DNA of 5,642 nucleotides, from positions 1-5,642 of the forward strand of contig JASMAJ010000065.1 in the NCBI GenBank assembly GCA_030754395.1. The letters run 5' to 3'. Below the pieces are notes generated by a model. It had not been told where the DNA came from. It made no database searches and was given only the letters and a program-made list of their open reading frames with translations. This document shows, one piece after another, positions 1 through 5,582 of the stretch (its first letter is position 1; each line of letters opens with the position of its first letter). This DNA comes from Candidatus Thalassarchaeaceae archaeon. Its GTDB lineage: Archaea; Thermoplasmatota; Poseidoniia; Poseidoniales; Thalassarchaeaceae. The position numbers and the translations under genes were made by a program.

Positions 1-4
1 GGGT

Positions 5-1222
5 CTAATTCCAATATGCTTCACGAATTGCTTGATTCGTTTCCATGCACTGAACTACATCAAATGGTCTATCTGGCATTTGATTGGTTCCATTGAGATG
101 TTCAATCATTGGTTGTACGTTTGATTCGTTAACAACTCCCCATCCTACCTGTGTGCATGGTGCAACTGGTGAGATTGGTAATGTGCCTGAGGTTGGATCC
201 CAAGTGCTTGAACTAGGATACCATGCAGAAATGTTCAATGCATTTCTGATTTCATCATTAGTTAATGAGAAATTACTTCCATTAACTAACAAACCTTGTC
301 TTGTGTCACTTTCTGCGCCTGAGGAATTATCTCCAAATTCCAACCTTAGAGTTTGAATAACTTTTGAGATAAGTCCTGCTGTACGAGGTGTTGCAAATGA
401 TGTGCCACTAGTCTGATGATAGCCATCTATATCGTCGTGGTTTGGCAGTACTTGAGTCCAATCTGCAGCCGCATCTGGATAGGACCCACTCATGGTTTCT
501 TTCTGATTATCATCCTCTTCTGCATATCCTGATATTCCAATGCTCCAAGGTGGACCTGCAGTGGAATCCTGAATTGCAGGGGATGGAGTATTATCCGCAG
601 CCCCTGTGTGGAGCTTCCCTTTCTCTACAACAGCGACTTTCGTGGCATCTTCAATACCAGGAACTGGGATTGAACCAATAGGTCCAAAACTAGTTGTGAT
701 TATATCAACTAGGGGTTGATTCGCAGCAGCAAGTACCGCAGCATCAGAGAATCCTTCGACAAAGAAAATTATTGCCTCAGGGTTAGCATTTAGAACAGCT
801 CCTGTGACTGCTGTTCCATGCCCATCAGAGGGGTCATCAAGTATTGGGATTTCAGTATCATCATCAGGAGTAGCGCCAATTATTCTTGTTCCAGGGAAAT
901 AGACAATATCTTCAGAAGTTATCAAATCCCAACAAGTCTCCTTATCTGCCTCATATCTTTCATCCCACGTCCCCTCGAATGTTAGGTTACATGTCATTGT
1001 GACACCGAATGAATTCAGAATCCATTCAGGTAGAGTTTCATTAACTCTGAAATGATCATGATAGACATTTATTCCTGTATCAATAGGTGCGACTACTGTG
1101 AACTCACGAAAATTATCTTCATTGAGAATAGGCTCTTCTATAGATTCTTTATTATTCCAAATACAACCACTTATTGAAGCGCTAGTGATAATTAGAATCA
1201 GAGCTAACGCGCTACCTCTCAT
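5..1222 (-). CDS. Lipoprotein-anchored subtilisin-like (S8) serine peptidase
   Basis: Predicted extracellular serine endopeptidase of family S8, 405 aa. The N-terminus is a Sec-type lipoprotein signal: hydrophobic residues 5-17 followed by the lipobox I17-S18-G19-C20, so the mature protein should be lipid-anchored through C20. The triad is visible in subtilisin order: D48 in PIDTG, H135 in DGHGT and S275 in SGTSFATP; N211 in GAADN fits the oxyanion Asn and ITTSFG (175-180) the substrate-binding strand. The Asp motif lies only 28 residues after C20, so there is no room for an I9 prodomain, which is unusual for a secreted subtilase. Four mature cysteines besides C20 (C78, C97, C356, C392) could form two disulfides. 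Eight N-x-S/T sequons occur, six of them between 299 and 379. There is no C-terminal membrane helix. The gene ends in TAG near the window edge and lies 26 bp after the XdhC gene on the same strand, so co-transcription is plausible. No clear Shine-Dalgarno precedes the ATG. The family is firm; the substrate is unknown. Confidence 0.88.
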   Translation of the reverse strand: MRGSALALILIITSASISGCIWNNKESIEEPILNEDNFREFTVVAPIDTGINVYHDHFRVNETLPEWILNSFGVTMTCNLTFEGTWDERYEADKETCWDLITSEDIVYFPGTRIIGATPDDDTEIPILDDPSDGHGTAVTGAVLNANPEAIIFFVEGFSDAAVLAAANQPLVDIITTSFGPIGSIPVPGIEDATKVAVVEKGKLHTGAADNTPSPAIQDSTAGPPWSIGISGYAEEDDNQKETMSGSYPDAAADWTQVLPNHDDIDGYHQTSGTSFATPRTAGLISKVIQTLRLEFGDNSSGAESDTRQGLLVNGSNFSLTNDEIRNALNISAWYPSSSTWDPTSGTLPISPVAPCTQVGWGVVNESNVQPMIEHLNGTNQMPDRPFDVVQCMETNQAIREAYWN

Positions 1223-1248
1223 GCCCTTACGGCGGGTTGCATACTCTT

Positions 1249-2082
1249 TCAGTCTTCGGAGTTACTGGTAATTCCCTTCTCAAGAGCCATAATTTCCGCA
1301 CAGACTGAGATTGCAATTTCTTCAGGAGTCTCCGCTCCTATGTTGAATCCTATCGGGCAGCGGACTGAATCTACTGCCGAATCACTCACTCCGGAGTCTA
1401 TTGCTGCCTTTCTAAAAGCCTTCCACTTTGATCGTGAGCCAATAGCTCCTATTCGTGGTCTATCATTATCTCCTCTCTCTAGAAGCAATCCAATTAGCAT
1501 CTCTTGGTCAACAGTCCAATCATGTCCTAGGAGCAATACATCAGAAAATCTAATTATTTTTTTTATCTGAAGAGAGTCCAAAAAGTCTTTCACATCACCA
1601 TGGTGATTTTCAATTGCATTAGGGTATAAATCAGAATCTGCAAACTCACTTCGAAAATCATATACGCTGTGAGACCATCCTAGATTATCACAAACAGAAG
1701 CGATGGCTTGGCCACAATGTCCCCCTCCTGAGATTAGTATGTGTGGCACAGGATCCAAGACCTCCAATGAGACCGATACTTGTCCGCCACATAGACTGTC
1801 CAAGGCAGTCGCTTCTTTGCCCTTTGCATCTCTGTGTAAGATATAATTCTCAATTCTACTAGCCGATGAACCATTTTCTAGCATTTTCTTGAGATGATTT
1901 TCCACTTTCAATTCTAGACCTGCTCCCCCTACAGTCCCATGTCTTCCTCCAATGTTGCTCATAGCCAATCGTGCCCCTGGTTTTCCTGGAACGCTACCTT
2001 TTGCCTCAACAACAGATGCTAGAGCAACTCTCTCACCCTTTGCCAATCGCTCGAGAACCCAAGCGAGAGTGGCACTGGTCAT
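1249..2082 (-). CDS. xdhC: XdhC/CoxI-family molybdenum hydroxylase maturation factor
   Basis: A 277-aa cytosolic protein with the full two-domain XdhC/CoxI layout. The N-terminal domain (about 5-105) carries the EAKGSVPGKPGARL segment (26-39), the Gly-rich GTVGGAGLE (49-57) and the family's CGG (98-100). The C-terminal Rossmann-like domain has the nucleotide-binding loop ISGGGHCGQAIA (117-128), the acidic strand end VYDFRSEFA (140-148), GHDWTVDQEML (186-196), GAIGSRSKW (212-220) and the diagnostic PIGFNIGAETPEEIAISV (243-260). Characterised relatives bind molybdenum cofactor, assist its sulfuration and deliver it to xanthine dehydrogenase or CO dehydrogenase-type hydroxylases. The usual partner, a MocA-like cytidylyltransferase, is nearby at 3020-3586, but the target hydroxylase is not in the window. 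The ATG at 2082 is the first start in the frame; no Shine-Dalgarno is seen, so a short or absent leader is likely. An eight-A run (1557-1564, minus strand) encodes part of KK at 174-175 without breaking the frame. Family assignment is strong; xdhC versus coxI naming is open. Confidence 0.92.
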   Translation of the reverse strand: MTSATLAWVLERLAKGERVALASVVEAKGSVPGKPGARLAMSNIGGRHGTVGGAGLELKVENHLKKMLENGSSASRIENYILHRDAKGKEATALDSLCGGQVSVSLEVLDPVPHILISGGGHCGQAIASVCDNLGWSHSVYDFRSEFADSDLYPNAIENHHGDVKDFLDSLQIKKIIRFSDVLLLGHDWTVDQEMLIGLLLERGDNDRPRIGAIGSRSKWKAFRKAAIDSGVSDSAVDSVRCPIGFNIGAETPEEIAISVCAEIMALEKGITSNSED

Positions 2083-2143
2083 GGAGTGCGATATGTGTTC
2101 TAGTTTTGGAGTGTGGCCTCAAAACATTTCGATTAAGGCCGAG

Positions 2144-2161
2144 AGTTAGCCTAGGCTAACT
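2144..2161. promoter_or_regulatory. Perfect 18-bp palindrome, candidate metal-regulator operator
   Basis: AGTTAGCCTAGGCTAACT is identical to its reverse complement over all 18 bp. It ends 32 bp before the ZIP transporter ATG and abuts the TATA-like element. Each strand contains GTTAGCCTA, the core of the DtxR/IdeR box TTAGGTTAGCCTAACCTAA as I remember it; aligned on that core, 13 of 19 positions agree. DtxR-family repressors (IdeR, MntR, archaeal MDR1/SirR types) commonly control metal-uptake genes. The inference is a repressor site that blocks TBP/TFB binding when metal is plentiful. The palindrome is directly seen; the regulator's identity is not, and no regulator gene is in the window. Confidence 0.65.
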
Positions 2162-2167
2162 TTGATA
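2161..2167 (+). promoter_or_regulatory. Candidate archaeal TATA-like box for the ZIP gene
   Basis: TTTGATA is centred about 30 bp before the ZIP ATG. Archaeal TATA boxes usually sit about 25-30 bp before the transcription start, so transcription would begin within a few bases of the ATG and yield a leaderless or near-leaderless mRNA. That agrees with the lack of a Shine-Dalgarno. Its first base is the last base of the palindrome, and the region where the TFB recognition element would lie is inside the palindrome. The match is imperfect and depends on the source being archaeal. Confidence 0.4.
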
Positions 2168-2193
2168 GAGGCCCTCATTCGCCGATTATCTAT

Positions 2194-3012
2194 ATGGATG
2201 TCGTGGGACTCTTCGAGGGCTTTGGCCCAGTACAACAGGCGCTGATTGCAGGGCTCTTCACTTGGTTCATGACAGCAGCCGGAGCAGCTCTGGTAATTTT
2301 CTTCAAGGAATTAGATAGGAAAGTTCTCGATGCCATGCTCGGTTTTGCAGCTGGAGTTATGATTGCAGCCAGTTTCTGGTCATTGCTTTCTCCTGCTCTG
2401 GAGATGTCCGAAGGGAAAGATTTGCCAGTTTGGTTCCCAGCTTTGGTTGGATTCTTGCTTGGAGGTGTATGTATGAGACTAATCGATATGTTTCTGCCTC
2501 ATTTGCATCCCGGTGCACCTCCAGAAGAGGCTGAAGGAATTGAAAACACTTGGCGGAGGAGTATGCTTCTGGTATCTGCAATCACTTTGCACAATATTCC
2601 CGAAGGTTTGGCTGTTGGAGTTGCTTTTGGCGCTGCAGCATCTGGTCTTGAAGGAGCAACAGTGGGTGCTGCGGTTGCACTAGCAATTGGGATTGGAATC
2701 CAGAATTTCCCGGAAGGTGCCGCTGTATCCCTACCTCTTCGTAGAGAGGGTCTATCTCGTAGAGACAGTTTTCTTTGGGGTCAACTTTCAGCTACCGTTG
2801 AACCAGTTGCTGCCGTCTTGGGAGCGGCCTTGGTAATTATAGCAACTCCAATTCTACCCTATGCTCTATCATTTGCTGCCGGTGCAATGATTTTTGTTGT
2901 GGTTGAAGAATTGATCCCAGAAGCACACCGAGGGGGTAACGGAGATATTGCTACTATGGGGGTAATGCTTGGTTTTGCAGTAATGATGGTTCTAGATGTG
3001 GCCTTTGGCTAA
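2194..3012 (+). CDS. ZIP-family divalent metal transporter, GufA/ZIP11 type
   Basis: A 272-aa integral membrane protein expected to carry Zn, Mn, Fe or a similar divalent ion into the cytoplasm. About eight hydrophobic segments fit the ZIP fold: roughly 14-37, 45-66, 79-99, 123-147, 155-179, 197-217, 219-241 and 254-271. The metal-site motifs are intact: HNIPEG (133-138) in TM4 and QNFPEG (170-175) in TM5, with E203 in GQLSATVEP matching the TM6 glutamate of characterised ZIPs. The ordered segments LGFAAGVMIAASFWSLLSP, AIGIGIQNFPEGAAVSLPLR and ILGF-like MLGFAVMMVLDV are typical of GufA/ZIP11. The TM3-TM4 loop holds a short His/acidic patch (LPHLHPGAPPEEAE, 101-114) rather than a long His-rich stretch. 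It is the only plus-strand gene here, with its own promoter and palindrome, and it separates the two molybdenum-cofactor accessory genes. The ATG is the only possible start because an in-frame TAG lies at 2152-2154. Which ion it prefers cannot be read from sequence. Confidence 0.94.
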   Translation: MDVVGLFEGFGPVQQALIAGLFTWFMTAAGAALVIFFKELDRKVLDAMLGFAAGVMIAASFWSLLSPALEMSEGKDLPVWFPALVGFLLGGVCMRLIDMFLPHLHPGAPPEEAEGIENTWRRSMLLVSAITLHNIPEGLAVGVAFGAAASGLEGATVGAAVALAIGIGIQNFPEGAAVSLPLRREGLSRRDSFLWGQLSATVEPVAAVLGAALVIIATPILPYALSFAAGAMIFVVVEELIPEAHRGGNGDIATMGVMLGFAVMMVLDVAFG

Positions 3013-3019
3013 TCTTCAG

Positions 3020-3586
3020 TCAATGATTGTCGAGGTCACTGACCACCTTAAGAAGAAGTTCTACATCCTCCCTAGTATCTACGTTGAGGTGTAAATGAGG
3101 GTCCTCTACTTCTATTCTTCTTGGAGTTATTATGTCACGTAGAGGTGTGTCTGGTTCGGCTCTTAGAATTGCACCTATGTCTTTGGAACTTATTGCTATA
3201 GGATGTCCTCCTCGTTCTTTTCTAATCGGACAGGCAGTCTCATCTTTTTGACATAGTAATTCTAATGTAGATTTACTGAAACCAGGTCTGTCTACAGGTG
3301 CCATGATTAGTGGTCCGTCTCCAATTATTCCTAATGCGCATTGGAGACTACCAGTTCTACCGTGCTCTGGATTTGGATTGACAATTATTTTCGCATATGG
3401 GATTAATTCTCTGATTGAGTCAACCAATGATAATCTTGTAACTATATTCACGGAGAGTCCTACTTCATTGAGTATTAGGGCTACTCTTTCGATTAGCGTC
3501 ATACCCCCAGCCTGGATTAAGGCCTTAGGGACACCTAGCCGTTCACTAGCTCCGGCAGCTAGAATTACTGATTTGTTAATCAACAT
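3020..3586 (-). CDS. mocA: MobA/MocA-like nucleotidyltransferase (molybdenum cofactor cytidylyltransferase)
   Basis: Predicted to transfer a nucleotide, probably CMP from CTP, to molybdopterin, producing the dinucleotide cofactor of xanthine dehydrogenase/CO dehydrogenase-type enzymes. I start it at the ATG at 3586, giving 188 aa. The nucleotide-binding motif LAAGASERLGVPKAL then lies at 9-23, as is normal for the family. The longer start at 3637 would add 17 residues resembling nothing in the family and overlap the peptidase gene by 62 nt. Further family features are HGRTGSLQCAL (75-85), the metal-binding Asp segment PVDRPGF (97-103), GGHPIAIS (126-133) and LNVDTREDVELL (167-178). LAAG rather than LAGG favours MocA over MobA, and XdhC nearby supports this. 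It overlaps the 3' end of the upstream peptidase gene by 11 nt, indicating one transcript and coupled translation. It ends in TGA, 7 bp from the convergent ZIP gene. A different small substrate cannot be excluded, as this fold serves many NTP transferases. Confidence 0.82.
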   Translation of the reverse strand: MLINKSVILAAGASERLGVPKALIQAGGMTLIERVALILNEVGLSVNIVTRLSLVDSIRELIPYAKIIVNPNPEHGRTGSLQCALGIIGDGPLIMAPVDRPGFSKSTLELLCQKDETACPIRKERGGHPIAISSKDIGAILRAEPDTPLRDIITPRRIEVEDPHLHLNVDTREDVELLLKVVSDLDNH

Positions 3587-5582
3587 CGTCCGAACTACTC
3601 CTGAACGAGTCGCTCCTAATGTAAAGGCCGATGCCAACTAAGGGTATTGTAATAATTAGAACCAAACCTATTGCAAATAGGATTGTACGATCACCATCTC
3701 CTTCTCCTCTAGATTCAGTCATTTCGTCAATTAGAATCACCCTTCTAGCATCTATCGGAGAGATGTGTTCCTCATCGACAAACAGCCTAGCGAAAATTGT
3801 GGAGTTTCCTGACTCGTTGTGTGGGTCCAATTGGATACTCCATATGGACCAGTCTCCATTCATCGAATTGTCCTGTGCATCCTTCCAGTTTCCACCTCCA
3901 ACACGAACCTCAACTCTGACATTGGAAGATTCTGAAGGAGCTCCAACGGCCTCGCCGAAAATCTCACTTCCGTTCCCAATTTCTTCCAGAGTTTCGATTT
4001 CCATGGATACGTTGAGAGAACGATCAATACTACCTGCGGCCTCTACAAAAGCAATAGGATCTGCTTGGCCATATCCAAATTCGTTGTCAGGACGAGTTTC
4101 AAGTATACTGCAATCATTGAACCCAGGGTCACCTAGTAAGACTAACTCCCTCTCAATTGAATATGCACTAATTATGTCTTTGAATTCGGTTGGAGTCAAG
4201 TCAGGGTTTGCCTGAACCATTAGAGCGGCAATTCCTGCCATTAGAGGAGTAGCCATACTGGTCCCTGACTTGCTTGTGTATCCATCATTGGTTGCTGCAT
4301 CGGGCGCCATAATACTGGATCCTATAGTGGCGACATCAGGTTTTACTCGCATGTCAGATGTATATCCTCGGCTGCTGTAAATTGCGAGTCCTAGGTCTTT
4401 GTCAAGACTCCCTACAGTCACGGGTAAAGCAGCGTCTCCAGGGCTATCTATGGTATTACAACCTGCGAAGGTTGCTCCCCCAAATTCGTTGCCTGCTGAA
4501 AGTGTAGTGATGATTCCAGCTTCGACGACCATGTTCATTTGTCTACTCCAAGCAGAGTTCCCGTCATTGTCGATATGAATTTCGAACTGCTGTTCACCAA
4601 GCGATGAGGTCAAAATATCGATTCCATACTTTTCCTTATTTTCTATCGCCCACTGTGCACCTTGCATTATGTCCTCAATGTCGCCATCACAACAAGCGAG
4701 GATATTGATTAACCAAGCACCAGGTGCTGCTCCAACATATCTCAGGTCGGTTGATGGATCAGTCTGGCCACCTCCACTTCCTGCGGCTATTCCTGCTACA
4801 TGACTACCATGAGTTCCAGAATCATAGGATTCTGCAGGGTCGTGTTCCTCGTCAGTAATTACAGCATCGAAGAACGCGATAATCTTTGGATCACAATCGG
4901 CGGGTAATGGTTCAGGGTTAGGGTCTAGAGGGTCAGGCGGGTCATCAATACAGGTGAAAGGATCATCATCCATGTCATTGAGTCCTTCGTGATCTCCTCG
5001 TACTCCAGTATCTAACACCGCTATAACCGAACCTGTGCCATCAAGCCCTAGGTCTTCCCAGACCATATTTACTCCCATATTTGGCACTGCTTCATGCATA
5101 TTTGGCTCGGCGAGACCTAGGTCTTCAATCATGACAACGCCAGAAAGTAATCGAATCCCTTCGGGGTCGATTATTGAGGTCAGTGGAGCTGTTGCTGAGA
5201 CCGTATCTAGATATTTGAAGCGGAATGAAACTTCGACCCCTAATCTCTCAAGAGCCAAAATGTCAGCATCAGTGGGATGATGGTCATAATCGACAAAAAT
5301 TCTCGCATATCCTTCCGGAGCTCTCCGCCACCAATCTCTCTGTTTTTCCTCTGGTTGATCAATTAGCCATTCCAATCTATCATCAATAGAGTTTGAGTTC
5401 TTATCTCTGCTCCAGTGTGCCCACCAATTCCAATGAATTTCAGATTCAACACTCGAAGTCCAATCACCATTGGTATCTAGTCCTCCTCTAATGGTTGATT
5501 CGATTGAAATCGAAGACGAAACCAATGGTGCTAACAGCATCATTAGAGCCAATGATGCAAACATCGCCCGTCGCTCGCCCAT
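3576..5582 (-). CDS. Secreted subtilisin-like (S8) peptidase with prodomain and C-terminal membrane anchor
   Basis: A 668-aa surface serine endopeptidase. A Sec signal peptide (charged GERR then hydrophobic 7-22) leads into an N-terminal region with an EF-hand-like calcium loop (D60, N62, N64, D68, E71). Residues about 90-155 resemble an I9-type inhibitory prodomain. The S8 domain (about 165-515) has the complete triad, D191 in VLDTG, H258 in THGSHVAG and S442 in SGTSMATP, with oxyanion N365 in SAGNEFG. Between Asp and His is an acidic, Pro-rich insertion flanked by C211 and C230. Six cysteines in all (211, 230, 297, 298, 375, 491) could form disulfides. Residues about 520-615 look like a beta-sandwich, Ig-like domain with four N-x-S/T sequons. 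One transmembrane helix (633-655) and a 13-residue Arg/Ser/Asp-rich tail follow, so the enzyme should face outward. The ATG at 5582 is the first start, since an in-frame TGA lies two codons upstream. The gene overlaps the MocA-like gene by 11 nt. It probably feeds on extracellular protein; its substrate is unknown. Confidence 0.9.
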   Translation of the reverse strand: MGERRAMFASLALMMLLAPLVSSSISIESTIRGGLDTNGDWTSSVESEIHWNWWAHWSRDKNSNSIDDRLEWLIDQPEEKQRDWWRRAPEGYARIFVDYDHHPTDADILALERLGVEVSFRFKYLDTVSATAPLTSIIDPEGIRLLSGVVMIEDLGLAEPNMHEAVPNMGVNMVWEDLGLDGTGSVIAVLDTGVRGDHEGLNDMDDDPFTCIDDPPDPLDPNPEPLPADCDPKIIAFFDAVITDEEHDPAESYDSGTHGSHVAGIAAGSGGGQTDPSTDLRYVGAAPGAWLINILACCDGDIEDIMQGAQWAIENKEKYGIDILTSSLGEQQFEIHIDNDGNSAWSRQMNMVVEAGIITTLSAGNEFGGATFAGCNTIDSPGDAALPVTVGSLDKDLGLAIYSSRGYTSDMRVKPDVATIGSSIMAPDAATNDGYTSKSGTSMATPLMAGIAALMVQANPDLTPTEFKDIISAYSIERELVLLGDPGFNDCSILETRPDNEFGYGQADPIAFVEAAGSIDRSLNVSMEIETLEEIGNGSEIFGEAVGAPSESSNVRVEVRVGGGNWKDAQDNSMNGDWSIWSIQLDPHNESGNSTIFARLFVDEEHISPIDARRVILIDEMTESRGEGDGDRTILFAIGLVLIITIPLVGIGLYIRSDSFRSSSDDVD
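3598..3601 (-). promoter_or_regulatory. Possible Shine-Dalgarno that supports the internal MocA start
   Basis: GGAG (within CAGGAGT on the minus strand) lies 11 nt before the ATG at 3586, inside the last codons of the upstream peptidase gene. Spacing is slightly long. It is the only plausible Shine-Dalgarno in the window and is where one is expected, at an internal cistron that needs its own ribosome recruitment. A four-base match can occur by chance. Confidence 0.4.

Larger units (their letters stand above)
2083..2193. promoter_or_regulatory. Divergent intergenic promoter region between XdhC and ZIP genes
   Basis: This 111-bp stretch is the only sizeable non-coding region and must hold promoters for the minus-strand XdhC gene and the plus-strand ZIP gene. 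The ZIP half contains the 18-bp palindrome and a TATA-like element, listed separately. On the XdhC side I see only weak AT-rich candidates (minus strand, around 2131-2138 and 2104-2109) and cannot choose between them. Neither start codon has a convincing Shine-Dalgarno. A TAG inside the palindrome (2152-2154) closes the ZIP reading frame upstream, so the ZIP start cannot lie further left. Confidence 0.7.

Noticed and set aside
1223..1248. Promoter or terminator between the XdhC and lipoprotein genes
   Set aside because: Only 26 bp, with no T-run or TATA-like element; read-through is the simpler reading. An ATG at about 1240 (minus strand) is in another frame and meets TGA after seven codons.
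1557..1564. Run of eight T on the plus strand (A on the coding strand), considered as a terminator or frameshift site
   Set aside because: It lies inside the XdhC coding region on the wrong strand for a terminator of that gene, encodes lysines in frame, and the protein continues with all family motifs intact.
2115..2140. Inverted repeat GGCCT and AGGCC with a 16-bp spacer in the intergenic region
   Set aside because: Arms of only 5 bp with a long spacer are expected by chance; it is far weaker than the palindrome beside it.
3631..4215. Long open frame (about 194 codons) on the plus strand antisense to the large subtilase gene
   Set aside because: It has no recognisable domain or start context and lies wholly opposite a gene with an intact triad, signal peptide and anchor; codon bias of the real gene explains its openness. 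The same applies to the shorter antisense frames elsewhere.
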